The position numbers and the translations under genes are program-made. Below are positions 42,217 through 51,103 of a stretch of 64,000 nt of DNA, in pieces (position 1 is the stretch's first letter; each line of letters begins with the position of its first letter). The notes beneath the pieces are model-generated. The model was given only the letters and a program-made list of their open reading frames with translations. It searched no databases and was not told the origin of the DNA. The DNA comes from Aquimarina intermedia (GTDB taxonomy: Bacteria > Bacteroidota > Bacteroidia > Flavobacteriales > Flavobacteriaceae), in the NCBI RefSeq assembly GCF_008124785.1, contig NZ_VNHU01000011.1, forward strand, positions 32,452 through 96,451. Reading direction: 5' to 3'.

Positions 42217-44262
42217 TTAATTAACTTCTGGTAAAAAATTATATTGTTTACTGTAGTCTATCATTTGAGAGACAAAATTATCGGGCTGGGTTACTTTAAT
42301 CGCTGTGATTTCTCCCGCATCATTGGTCTCTGGAACTAATACCGGATTTACGAATCCACTGTATGGTGCAGATTGAAATTGCTCATTTCTTTGCAGCACT
42401 TCTTTGTGAATTTCCTGATCAACTTTTACCCCGTAACCTTCAACCAACGCTTCAGCAGCAGTGTAATCTCCTTCAGATTTTATGCGTTGAGTTTCTTTAA
42501 GTAATTCACCAAAAATAGATCGAAGTTTCGCATAATCTTTAATATCAAAATACGTTTTTCCATCACGTGTAACTTTTTCAATCACTCCTTCTTTTTCTCC
42601 TTTTTCAAAAGCCCAGGCACTCACCCACTGTCGGTTACGCATATGTGCTTCTTCAACATCATCTCCTACATTGAGGCGTATCAATTGCGTCATTAATCCA
42701 TTTCTGATATAACCGTCATAAGCTGCTTTACCAACTTTTTCCCAATCATCAACCAGACCTAGTTCTTGTAATTTAGGATCCATTAAATAGTATAAGCCAA
42801 CTAAATCTGCTCTTCCTTCTTCCATCGTAGAAGCATAATTCTTTAAGGTCTCTTTAGTCTCCCCAATACCCGGATTTAATTGTCCGGAGGCATGACCAAT
42901 CACTTCATGTAAGGCTGTATGTAACTTATCTGCTACCTGACCGTATTGCTCTTCTAACACATACTCTTCCTCATCATGTACAAACTCTTTAAGTCTTCCT
43001 GTGCTCCCTGCATTATTATATGCATTTATAATATTTCCTAAAGAAACTGATTTAGAACCCACTGCTGCGCGAATCCAGTTAGCATTTGGTAAATTCACTC
43101 CGATAGGCGTACTTGGAGACGCATCTCCAGCTTCACCAGCAACCGTCACTACCTTGTATGTTACACCAACAACACTATCTTTTTTATGTGCTTCCATCAA
43201 AGGAGCGTTATCTTCGAACCATTGTGCATTTTCTGACAAAACTGCCATTTTTTCACTCATATCAAAATCTTTGATTTGAACAATGGTTTCATAAGATCCA
43301 CGATACCCTAAAGGATCATTATACACTTCAATAAAACTATTGATATAGTCAATATTTCCTTCGGTAGCTGCTGTCCATGCAACATTATAATCATCCCAGG
43401 TTTGTAAATCTCCTGTTTTGTAATATTGTATCAGCAAGCCAATAGCATCTCCCTGCGCTTTATTTTCTGCTACTGTCTGTGCTTTTTCCAACCATTTGAT
43501 AATTTCATCAATTGCTTCGCCGTATAATCCTCCAGATTTATATACACGCTCCTTTAAAACACCATTTTCTTTGACTAATTGTGAATTTAAACCAAAGGAT
43601 AAAGGCTTACTTGGATTAGGTGATTTCTTCTTAGCATAAAAATTAATCACGTCATCGTTAGTTACCTTTGGCCCATAAAAGTTAACTGCAGAGGCTGCTA
43701 CATTATCAACACCTTTGGCTTGGTTAACTTTTTTCTTGTCTTCATCATTGAAGATAACTTCATAAGCTGCTTTTGGCAATTCAGTTTTTGTCGCTGCCAA
43801 GAGCGTACTCAAATAATCTCTGTCGAATTCTGGCTTGATCTTATCATTACTGTAATGGTGATGAATACCATTAGAAAACCAAACTCGCTTTAAGTATGTC
43901 TTAAAGGCATTCCACGACACAGTGCTTTTGTCTCCTTCATAGGTAGTGTACACATTTTCAAGCGCTTTTCTAATCGTAAGATTATGACGGTAGTTCTGAT
44001 CCCACATGATATCTCTACCACTTAATCCTGCTTGAGTTAAGTAATACACTAATTTCTGCTCCTTCAAACTAAGATTTTCCCATCCCGGAATCTGGTATCT
44101 TAGAATTTTAAGATCTGCAAACTGCTCTACAACATAATTGAATTTGTCCTCTGATACAGTTTCATTTGTTTTTTCCGAATTATTAACCTCTTTTGAATCA
44201 TTCTTACATGATATTGCTAATCCAATAAATGCTAATAAAATTATAAATTTACTAAGTTTCAT
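42217..44262 (-). CDS. M49-family metallopeptidase (dipeptidyl-peptidase III-like) lipoprotein
   Basis: 681 aa. Lipobox Cys19 (IILLAFIGLAISCKND). Zinc site HEVIGH in TALHEVIGHASGQLNPG plus EEGRADLVG (corresponding to HELLGH and EECRAE of DPP III); both Glu and His ligands are present. It would release dipeptides from the N-terminus of short peptides, here on the envelope surface rather than in the cytosol as in eukaryotes. Relatives in Bacteroidota are sometimes labelled dihydrofolate reductase in databases, which the sequence does not support. Single gene, convergent with the 62-aa gene. Confidence 0.9.
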   Translation of the reverse strand: MKLSKFIILLAFIGLAISCKNDSKEVNNSEKTNETVSEDKFNYVVEQFADLKILRYQIPGWENLSLKEQKLVYYLTQAGLSGRDIMWDQNYRHNLTIRKALENVYTTYEGDKSTVSWNAFKTYLKRVWFSNGIHHHYSNDKIKPEFDRDYLSTLLAATKTELPKAAYEVIFNDEDKKKVNQAKGVDNVAASAVNFYGPKVTNDDVINFYAKKKSPNPSKPLSFGLNSQLVKENGVLKERVYKSGGLYGEAIDEIIKWLEKAQTVAENKAQGDAIGLLIQYYKTGDLQTWDDYNVAWTAATEGNIDYINSFIEVYNDPLGYRGSYETIVQIKDFDMSEKMAVLSENAQWFEDNAPLMEAHKKDSVVGVTYKVVTVAGEAGDASPSTPIGVNLPNANWIRAAVGSKSVSLGNIINAYNNAGSTGRLKEFVHDEEEYVLEEQYGQVADKLHTALHEVIGHASGQLNPGIGETKETLKNYASTMEEGRADLVGLYYLMDPKLQELGLVDDWEKVGKAAYDGYIRNGLMTQLIRLNVGDDVEEAHMRNRQWVSAWAFEKGEKEGVIEKVTRDGKTYFDIKDYAKLRSIFGELLKETQRIKSEGDYTAAEALVEGYGVKVDQEIHKEVLQRNEQFQSAPYSGFVNPVLVPETNDAGEITAIKVTQPDNFVSQMIDYSKQYNFLPEVN

Positions 44263-44446
44263 ATAAATTTTAAATTGTTTCCAGCAAATGTAAGGAAATA
44301 AAACATTGCCTAAAATAGCTAAATATATAAGTATAACATCATAAAATTCATAAAAGGAATCTACAGTAAAAACTCTTAGGATAGGTAAAAACTTACAAAT
44401 TCAAAATTGCTTATATTAGCTGATTAAACAACATAAACTAACTATC

Positions 44447-45478
44447 ATGAAGATTATTAAATATTTATTTTTCCTTCTTTTGCTTGTTATCATTGGTGGT
44501 GTGATTTATATCGCAACAATTGATGGAGACTTTCATGTGGAAGAAAGCAAAGTCATCGAAGCTCCGGATGAGCTTATCTTTAGCACTATAAACGAATATA
44601 AAACTTGGGAGAATTGGGGTCCATGGATGGACAATTCTGACGATTTTATTATGAGTTATCCGGATCAAACCAGTGGCGAAGGCGCATCCTATAGTTGGAA
44701 AAGTGAGTCTCAGGGAGATGGAAGCATGAAAACAATTAAAACAGCTCCTTTTACAAGTATTGATCAATCGATAACGTTTGTAACACCCATGGGCGAAAGT
44801 ACCAGTGATGTGTATTGGAAATTTGAAAAAATTACCGGAAATAAAACCAAGGTTACCTGGGGAATGAAAGGTGAACAATCCTTTATGGAAAAAGCCTTTT
44901 GGGCCACCCAGGACAGCACCGTTTCTTCGACGCTTCGTCCTATGTATCGCGAAGGATTGGAAAATCTCGATGAATACTTGAAAAAACAGATGAAGGTGTA
45001 CGCTGTAAACGTTGATGGCATCACTGAGCATGGTGGTGGTTTCTATATGTACAATGCTACTGCATCCTCCATAGCGGCAATTCCGCAAAAAATGTCACAG
45101 ATGTTACCTGCTGTAAAAGCATATATGAGACAAAACAATCTCCCACAAACTGGTATGCCTTTTACCTTATATAATGAATATAACGAAGAACAAGGAACTG
45201 CAATTTTCTCTACAGCAATACCTACCAGAGACAAAGTAGTGACTCCAAAAGAAAGCGCTATTCTATGTGATTTCTTACCGCGTCAAAAAGCAGTAAAAGT
45301 AACGTTAACCGGAGATTATACCAACCTGAAAGAGGCTTGGGACGCAGGACGTGCGTATATTGCCGAGAATAGTTTGGAGACCGCTCCAAGCCCGGCGTTT
45401 GAAGTATATAAAATTGACCCGGAGCTACAGCCAAATCCCGCAGAGTGGATAACAGAAATATATATTCCTGTAAAATAA
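44447..45478 (+). CDS. SRPBCC-GyrI fusion protein with N-terminal membrane helix
   Basis: 343 aa, three parts. Residues 1-25 are a membrane helix (IIKYLFFLLLLVIIGGVIYIA). Residues about 30-180 form an SRPBCC/polyketide-cyclase-like domain (VEESKVIEAPDELIFSTINEYKTWENWGPWMDN in part; ATQDSTVSSTLRPMYREGLENLDEYLK in part). Residues about 185-343 form a GyrI-like/AraC effector-binding domain (AVNVDGITEHGGGFYMYN, LPQTGMPFTLYNEYNE, GDYTNLKEAWDAGRAYIAENS, PAEWITEIYIPVK). A ligand-sensing or carrier role at the membrane is inferred. No DNA-binding domain. Confidence 0.85.
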   Translation: MKIIKYLFFLLLLVIIGGVIYIATIDGDFHVEESKVIEAPDELIFSTINEYKTWENWGPWMDNSDDFIMSYPDQTSGEGASYSWKSESQGDGSMKTIKTAPFTSIDQSITFVTPMGESTSDVYWKFEKITGNKTKVTWGMKGEQSFMEKAFWATQDSTVSSTLRPMYREGLENLDEYLKKQMKVYAVNVDGITEHGGGFYMYNATASSIAAIPQKMSQMLPAVKAYMRQNNLPQTGMPFTLYNEYNEEQGTAIFSTAIPTRDKVVTPKESAILCDFLPRQKAVKVTLTGDYTNLKEAWDAGRAYIAENSLETAPSPAFEVYKIDPELQPNPAEWITEIYIPVK

Positions 45479-45483
45479 ATTCT

Positions 45484-45523
45484 AAAGCAGCAATATTTCA
45501 AAATAAATATTGCTGCTTTTTTT
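45484..45523 (+). terminator. Intrinsic terminator after the SRPBCC-GyrI gene
   Basis: AAAGCAGCAATATT and AATATTGCTGCTTT form a long perfect stem followed by a T-run. It ends just 9 bp before crcB, so crcB relies on a promoter overlapping this region or on readthrough. Confidence 0.9.
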
Positions 45524-45532
45524 ATATCATTG

Positions 45533-45898
45533 ATGAAAAATATTTTATTAATTTTTGTTGGAGGTGGTGTTGGTAGTATCTTACGCTACTGGATCAGTAA
45601 ACTCCTCAACAACACTTCCTTAGATTTTCCACTAGGAACGCTCGCAGTAAATATAGGAGGAAGTTTATGTATTGGGGTAATTCTAGGAGTTCTAATAAAA
45701 ACCAGCGAATTAAATACATCTCTTACTTTATTATTAGCAACAGGATTTTGCGGAGGATTTACTACATTTTCTACGTTCGCTTACGAAAATCAACATTTCC
45801 TTAAGAATGGTGATTTTCTATCATTTGCACTATACACCACAACCTCTATCGTATTAGCAATAGCTGCCGTTTTTATTGGCATATATCTAACAAAATAA
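45533..45898 (+). CDS. crcB: Fluoride efflux channel CrcB/Fluc
   Basis: 121 aa from ATG 45533. Four membrane helices. Fluc signatures: GGVGSILRYWIS (N-terminus), TLAVNIGGSLCIGVI with the essential Asn, and TGFCGGFTTFSTFAYEN (Phe box). It exports fluoride as an antiparallel dimer, a homodimer here because only one gene is present. No fluoride riboswitch core (GGCGAUGGNGUUCGCC-like) is visible upstream. Confidence 0.94.
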   Translation: MKNILLIFVGGGVGSILRYWISKLLNNTSLDFPLGTLAVNIGGSLCIGVILGVLIKTSELNTSLTLLLATGFCGGFTTFSTFAYENQHFLKNGDFLSFALYTTTSIVLAIAAVFIGIYLTK

Positions 45899-46182
45899 CA
45901 CACTTCATCAAAGTTTTGAATTCTAAAAAAATTACCATACATACTTGGTGTTTGTTTCAATATCAACTACCCAGATCGGACAATTACTATGCTTTTTTGT
46001 TATGAGCAGGCACACAATCGATTTCATTTTATCAAATTTCGATATTTTAAATATTATACCCTTATAAAAATAGGGTGTTTATCTATATTTTAATAAAAAT
46101 TACATGCTACACCCATTATTAAATAGGGTTATTGTTGTAAAAACTTAATTTTAAAGTCAATTAACCTTAAAATTAACTTATT

Positions 46183-47343
46183 ATGACCAAAAACTTAGCA
46201 TCGTCTTTTTCAATTAAAACAGGAATATTCCCATACGCTATTCTTTTTTTTCTTGCAGTAAAAATAACTGCGCAAGAGGCTGTCACCACACCCGATCTAA
46301 CCGACGCCTCTAATTTTTCGTATTCTGGTAGTATTGACACCTATTACAGATATGGTATTGACTCCCCCAATCGTCAAATTGAAGATTCATATGTTGTCTC
46401 GGGAACAGCATTTGCAAACAGGAATGGATTTGCTCTCGGCATGCTTAATTTAAACTTAGAATACATCTACAAAAATACAGGAGTCGTTGCCGACTTGGTT
46501 ATTGGTCCCAGAGGTGAAGAAGCTGTTTTCTTATCAGAAGATGGTTCCCAAGTAATTAATCAGCTGTATGTCTATTGGAACCTTAACAATTCTATCAAAT
46601 TCACTTTAGGAAACTTTAATACGTTTTTGGGGTATGAGGTGATCTCTCCCAAAGATAATTTCAATTACTCAACCTCGTATATGTTTTCTTACGGACCTTT
46701 TTCTCACACAGGAATAAAAGCAGATTTTAAACTTAACACCTCATGGTCTCTGATGTTGGCAGTATTAAATCCTACAGATTTTACAGAAAGTAACCCATTT
46801 GATACCTATATTTTGGGAGGACAGCTTGGGTATAGTCTCGGCAAGTATTCCTCTTATTTAAATTTTAGATATGGAAATGAAGGTGCACCACAAACTGTAG
46901 AACCTACTTTTCAAGTAGACTGGACGACAGGTTTTGACTTTACCAACCGATTATACGCAGGACTTAACGCCACATATCTAACCAGAGGAACTGACGCCAG
47001 TGATGAATCCAGTGGCTTTTATGGTATAGCATTGTACTCTCAATACAGCACCAGCGATCGCTTTGCTATAGGAATCAGGGGAGAGTACTTTTCTCAGTAT
47101 AACTATGATCTCGTAACTTTTGAAGAAGTGACAGGAACTCCTATAAGTTCCCCTATTGCTTTTGACAATGATGGTGATGGAGAGGTTATCGCAATTACTT
47201 TGACCGGAAACTATTTTATAGGAAATCTGGCACTAAAACCTGAACTACGCATAGATCATTCTGAAGACACATTCATTGATAGCAATTATACAACATCTAG
47301 CACACTCAGCTCTTTTTTGATCGCGGCAATCTATAAATTTTAA
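46183..47343 (+). CDS. Beta-barrel porin (OmpL-like/BBP2 family)
   Basis: 386 aa. Signal peptide IFPYAILFFLAVKITAQ. 16-18 amphipathic strands with short turns, recognisable by SYSGSIDTYYRYGIDSPNR, NLNLEYIYKNTGVVADLVIGPRG (in part), YVYWNLNNSIKFTLGNFNTFLGYE, FSYGPFSHTGIKADF and final SSFLIAAIYKF. Matches the porins called putative beta-barrel porin-2. Solute specificity unknown. A 284-bp upstream region (45899-46182) contains AT-rich direct words agggtgttt / atagggtta and presumably the promoter. Confidence 0.88.
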   Translation: MTKNLASSFSIKTGIFPYAILFFLAVKITAQEAVTTPDLTDASNFSYSGSIDTYYRYGIDSPNRQIEDSYVVSGTAFANRNGFALGMLNLNLEYIYKNTGVVADLVIGPRGEEAVFLSEDGSQVINQLYVYWNLNNSIKFTLGNFNTFLGYEVISPKDNFNYSTSYMFSYGPFSHTGIKADFKLNTSWSLMLAVLNPTDFTESNPFDTYILGGQLGYSLGKYSSYLNFRYGNEGAPQTVEPTFQVDWTTGFDFTNRLYAGLNATYLTRGTDASDESSGFYGIALYSQYSTSDRFAIGIRGEYFSQYNYDLVTFEEVTGTPISSPIAFDNDGDGEVIAITLTGNYFIGNLALKPELRIDHSEDTFIDSNYTTSSTLSSFLIAAIYKF

Positions 47344-47375
47344 TTCTACAAGTAGCACCCTGTAGGTTCCTATTC

Positions 47376-47993
47376 TTAATTATCTACCGGGTGCTTCTCG
47401 TTTATTTTAACTCCAGCCAGTATCTCTAAGTCAAGATGATTTTCTTTTGGTGGTAAAGGACAGGAATACCGCTCATTGTAGGCACAATTTGGATTGTAGG
47501 CGGTATTAAAATCTATCAGTATTGAATTTCCTTCCGGAATTTTGAGGTCAATATATCTGCCTCCAAAGTATGTTGTTATTCCATTGGACAAATCTGTAAA
47601 CGGTAAGAATAGATAGTCTTCAAATTCTGGTTGCGTTTTTAATTCTTGATTTTGATAGATATTAAGTATATAAGGCGTCTTATTTATTTGAAAATGCGCT
47701 TCCCCGAATTTAACATATACAGATTCACTTTCTGTACTTGTCTTCATTATAAACGGTGTTTCATAAGGCGTGCGTACAAATTTTGCCTTAATGCACATCG
47801 CAGTGTTTATCTCAAAAAAATCTAAAGACTCAAAAGTAGATAAATCCTTTTCAAGCAAAGGACTGGTCTCTTCTGAAATAAATTTCTTGTTCAAATCATT
47901 CTGAAAATATATGATTCGTTTTATATTAACAGAGTCTTGCGCTGACGCTATTACTGAAACAAATACCATACTAATCAAAATAATTCTTCTCAC
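47376..47993 (-). CDS. DUF1684 domain-containing protein
   Basis: 205 aa with signal peptide (IILISMVFVSVIASAQ). DUF1684 pattern: IIYFQNDLNKKFISEETSPLLEKDLSTFESLDFFEIN (in part: FQNDLNKKF, SPLLEKDLSTFESLDFF), LNIYQNQEL, FLPFTDLSNGITTYFGGRYIDL, and ILIDFNTAYNPNCAYNERYSCPLPPKENHL (in part). The NPxCAYN-x3-CPxPP motif has two conserved Cys. Exported protein of unknown function common in Bacteroidota. An imperfect hairpin (AGCACCC/GGGTGCT, 47354-47395) overlaps its 3' end and the porin 3' flank. Confidence 0.9.
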   Translation of the reverse strand: MRRIILISMVFVSVIASAQDSVNIKRIIYFQNDLNKKFISEETSPLLEKDLSTFESLDFFEINTAMCIKAKFVRTPYETPFIMKTSTESESVYVKFGEAHFQINKTPYILNIYQNQELKTQPEFEDYLFLPFTDLSNGITTYFGGRYIDLKIPEGNSILIDFNTAYNPNCAYNERYSCPLPPKENHLDLEILAGVKINEKHPVDN

Positions 47994-48112
47994 TTCCTTT
48001 CAATTTTTTGCAAAAGTACAAACCATTCAAAGATAACGAGTTAATATTATCAAAAATTATATTTTTTGTACTAATTTTATTCCTTTTTTATTCGATTCTA
48101 AAGTATCTAATC

Positions 48113-49348
48113 TTGCAAAAACTATTTAGAAATTATATTCAATCTTTCTCCGGGCTTTCTCGCGAAATTTGGTGGCTCGCGCTCATTACATTAATCAATC
48201 GTTCGGGCGCTATGGTCATCCCATTTTTGTCGTTGTACCTTACCGATGATTTGAATTTTAGTTTATCACAAGTAGGCTGGATAATGACTAGTTATGGACT
48301 GGGATCATTTGCAGGAGCTTGGTTAGGTGGAAAACTCAGCGAAATCATCGGGTATTTTAAGGTGATTTTAGGCTCCCTCTTTTTAACCGGAATTAGTTTT
48401 ATTATTATTCAATATTTACATAGCTTCTGGAGTATCTGTGCTGGATTTTTCATTCTCATACTTATTGCCGATACCGCACGTCCGGCGTTTTTTATCGCAT
48501 TAAGTGCTTATAGTAAACCAGAAAACAAAACACGATCGCTAACCTTGATTAGATTAGCGATTAACCTTGGTTTTTCTATGGGACCTGCTGTTGGTGGAAT
48601 CATAATAGCCAGTATTGGCTATTTTGGACTATTTTGGATTGACGGTATCACTTGCATTCTGGCAGGATTTCTAATGATTTATACGTTAAACCCAAAGAAA
48701 ACTAAAGAAGTGGATAAAGAAATTGTAGTTCAAAATCCGCTCCCGGCACATCTGGACTGGGTATACGTAGTTTTTTTAATCGCTCTGGCAATTTTTGGTT
48801 TTATTTTTGTCCAGTATTTCTCTACTGTACCTTTGTATTACAAGGAGATCCATAAACTAAGTGAAGAAAAAATAGGGTTACTGTTAGCGCTGAATGGAGC
48901 AATGATTTTTGTTTTGGAAATGCCTTTAATTGCTTACCTGGAAAAAACATCTATTTCAAAATTGAATCATGTAATTATAGGATCTGCACTCACTGGAATC
49001 AGCTTTTTGCTAATGCTTATAAGTCCGTGGGCAGGTGTATTAGTTATAGGAATGATAGTAGCTACCTTAGGTGAAATGATTTCATTTCCTTTTGGTAATG
49101 CTTTTGCTTTGGAGCGTTCAAAATTAGGAAAACAAGGAGCGTACATGGGACTGTATTCTATGTCTTTTTCGATTGCACACATTTTGGGACACAATTCAGG
49201 AATGCGACTGATCGAAAATTTCGGCTATACAATCACCTGGATAACCATGGCATTCTTAACACTCGTCGCTCTGCTTTTATTATTTAGTATACAAATTTCC
49301 ATAAAAAAATATAGCACTGAAGTGTGTACGGTTAAATCGAACAATTAG
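48113..49348 (+). CDS. MFS transporter, 12 helices
   Basis: About 411 aa. TTG at 48113 gives a canonical MFS N-terminus (LFRNYIQSFSGLSREIWWLALI). The frame is open upstream to TTG 48008, which would add a 13th hydrophobic segment in AT-rich, promoter-like DNA. No ATG lies before the first helix. MFS features: LTDDLNFSLSQVGWIMTSYGLGSFAGAWLGGKLSE (in part, with the TM2-3 motif GGKLSEIIGY), DTARPAFFIAL, and MGPAVGGIIIASIG. Drug- or metabolite-export is likely, substrate unknown. Divergent from DUF1684. Confidence 0.85.
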   Translation: MQKLFRNYIQSFSGLSREIWWLALITLINRSGAMVIPFLSLYLTDDLNFSLSQVGWIMTSYGLGSFAGAWLGGKLSEIIGYFKVILGSLFLTGISFIIIQYLHSFWSICAGFFILILIADTARPAFFIALSAYSKPENKTRSLTLIRLAINLGFSMGPAVGGIIIASIGYFGLFWIDGITCILAGFLMIYTLNPKKTKEVDKEIVVQNPLPAHLDWVYVVFLIALAIFGFIFVQYFSTVPLYYKEIHKLSEEKIGLLLALNGAMIFVLEMPLIAYLEKTSISKLNHVIIGSALTGISFLLMLISPWAGVLVIGMIVATLGEMISFPFGNAFALERSKLGKQGAYMGLYSMSFSIAHILGHNSGMRLIENFGYTITWITMAFLTLVALLLLFSIQISIKKYSTEVCTVKSNN

Positions 49349-49542
49349 TCTATAGTAGCACCGTTGACTCGGTTACTACTTTTATAAAATAGTGCTTTAG
49401 CTAATAAAGAGATTATCAGAAAATCAATTGCAACTATAAAGAGAATTCTGAAGATTTCTATACCTGTAAAACTAAATCCGCCAAAACCTAGGACGCCCGT
49501 AATTATAGACGCAATTAGAAAATGAATCGAATACTTTTTCAT
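49345..49542 (-). CDS. DUF1328-like small membrane protein
   Basis: 65 aa. FLIASIITGVLGFGGFSFTGIEIFRILFIVAIDFLIISLL matches the two-helix pattern of the YtjA/DUF1328 family (LxxALIAGVLGFGG-xx-AxxAKILFxIFLVLFxISLL). Membrane protein of unknown role, often stress-induced. Overlaps the end of the MFS gene by 4 bp, convergent. Confidence 0.8.
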   Translation of the reverse strand: MKKYSIHFLIASIITGVLGFGGFSFTGIEIFRILFIVAIDFLIISLLAKALFYKSSNRVNGATID

Positions 49543-50070
49543 GAGTTATGTTTTCTTCAAAAATCAAAAAAAATAGATTCACCTGTTACAACAAAGTGCA
49601 AATTAATACAATATTAACCTGAAAATCTTAACGTTAACAGTATGCACGTTAAAATTTCACAATAAATTAATCATAGAAAAAGCGCTCAAATGAGCGCTTT
49701 GTTTCTAGTTTAGGGCAAATTATATACTCTCTTCAGTCGTTAGATTCGGGGTCTTCTTACCAATGTCCTCACATATAACTTGATCCTGATATTTAGCTAA
49801 ATTAAAATACGTTAGTCATGTCGTCACACAATAAAATATTCTAATCTATACTGAATACCTTTTTAATTTTGTATTACCTAAAGATAAGAAAATAAATCTT
49901 ACATTTTGAAATAAAATTTTAAAAATTTTAAAAAAAGTACGTTAAAGAACACTATTAATCGACGAAATACCGTTTTTATTAACATTTATAGTAAACTAAG
50001 CGATATTGATAAAAGCATAAAAACACAAAATACTAGTAGTTTTAGTCTTTATTTTACACCCTTATATTAT
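49543..50070. other. 528-bp gene-free region
   Basis: AT-rich. It contains a perfect hairpin AAAGCGCTCA-AA-TGAGCGCTTT (49679-49700) whose minus-strand T-run makes it a plausible terminator for transcripts coming from the Lrp gene, about 370 nt downstream of its stop. No coding frame is supported; a long 3' UTR or small RNA on the minus strand is possible. Confidence 0.5.
49679..49700 (-). terminator. Perfect hairpin, minus-strand terminator-like
   Basis: Ten-bp stem AAAGCGCTCA / TGAGCGCTTT with 2-nt loop, followed on the minus strand by TTTTTC. No gene ends next to it. Confidence 0.6.
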
Positions 50071-50508
50071 TTAAAGACGCTTATTGATTGGATTATTTTC
50101 AATTAAGCTACTTAATATGATATGAGTCTTTGCTTCTCCATAGGTAATCAAACTGTCAATAAACTCTTGTAAGTGCATTTGATCTTTGAGAACCACTTCC
50201 ATAATAATATTTTCATTACCGGTGATACGATAACAGCTTAATACTTCGTCAAACTCCTTTACCTTAATCAAAAAAGGTTGCAACCTCCCCATAAACGCTT
50301 TTAAAGTAATAATAGCTTTTAGTTGATACCCTACTTTAAAATAGGAAATTTTGGCTCCATATCCTTTGATGATATCCTCGTCTTCCATCCTCTTAATTCG
50401 CTCTGCAACTGCTGGAGAGCTCAGTCCTATCGCTCTTCCTATTTCAGCATTACTAATGCGTGCATTAGTCTGTAAAAGTTTTAATATCTTCCAGTTTACG
50501 CTATCCAT
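50071..50508 (-). CDS. Lrp/AsnC-family transcriptional regulator
   Basis: 145 aa. N-terminal helix-turn-helix (WKILKLLQTNARISNAEIGRAIGLSSPAVAERIKRMEDE, in part: NARISNAEIGRAIGLSSPAV) and C-terminal RAM/AsnC ligand-binding domain (AIITLKAFMGRLQPFLIKVKEFDEVLSCYRITGNENIIMEVVLKDQ, in part). Typical amino-acid-responsive global or local regulator. The divergent neighbour is the 127-aa hypothetical gene, separated by 116 bp. Target unknown. Confidence 0.94.
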   Translation of the reverse strand: MDSVNWKILKLLQTNARISNAEIGRAIGLSSPAVAERIKRMEDEDIIKGYGAKISYFKVGYQLKAIITLKAFMGRLQPFLIKVKEFDEVLSCYRITGNENIIMEVVLKDQMHLQEFIDSLITYGEAKTHIILSSLIENNPINKRL

Positions 50509-50624
50509 TATGTTTTTTAAGTATTTACTTTAAAAATTTTAGTTAATAAGGCAAAATAAACAATTTACTTTAATTTCGAAAGCTATCGCTCTTTTAGATC
50601 TTGTATTTTTATAGATAGTAATCT

Positions 50625-51008
50625 ATGAGGAATTTATCATCACATACTAAGCTTTACAAACAAGCGCACGATATTTTACACTTGTCGCGTCAGATAGCTC
50701 TCTATTTGACTCCGGACTTCGTTGCTCTTGAGAGTGACGGCAGTGAAAATCCACACGTTTATTATACAGGTGATATTATTAAACACTCTAACGGACTGTA
50801 TCCTGAAATTTTAAAAGCAGAGAATCAACCTTTTCAAGAAGATCGTGTAAAGTCAGCCAATGCTCTTTCAAAACTCATTCAACGCTTGACCTTTGCATGT
50901 GAGCGCTTAGAGAAAAGTAGCAGCAATGGTCGGGATTTTATAATCTTACTACGCAAGGAGATTAAGAAATTTCGTCGACTACAGCGTAATTGGATGACAA
51001 CTTTATAA
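50625..51008 (+). CDS. Hypothetical protein (127 aa)
   Basis: No recognised family. Helical, cytoplasmic, with a basic C-terminus (LRKEIKKFRRLQRNWMTTL). It is divergent from the Lrp regulator and could be its target. Strong terminator follows. Confidence 0.7.
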   Translation: MRNLSSHTKLYKQAHDILHLSRQIALYLTPDFVALESDGSENPHVYYTGDIIKHSNGLYPEILKAENQPFQEDRVKSANALSKLIQRLTFACERLEKSSSNGRDFIILLRKEIKKFRRLQRNWMTTL

Positions 51009-51043
51009 TTTTTAAATAGCATATTCACAAAAGACAAAAAGAT

Positions 51044-51076
51044 AAAGCCTTGTTTACAAAAAGTATACAAGGCTTT
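51044..51076. terminator. Bidirectional terminator, hypothetical gene / icmF
   Basis: AAAGCCTTGT and ACAAGGCTTT form a perfect 10-bp stem around a 13-nt loop. Confidence 0.85.
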
Positions 51077-51103
51077 AAATAATTTATATAATGATGTTTT
51101 GTA

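Noticed and set aside
44465..45088. 207-codon minus-strand frame
   Set aside because: Antisense to the SRPBCC-GyrI gene.
45479..45532. Fluoride riboswitch before crcB
   Set aside because: The gap is filled by the upstream gene's terminator; no riboswitch core is visible.
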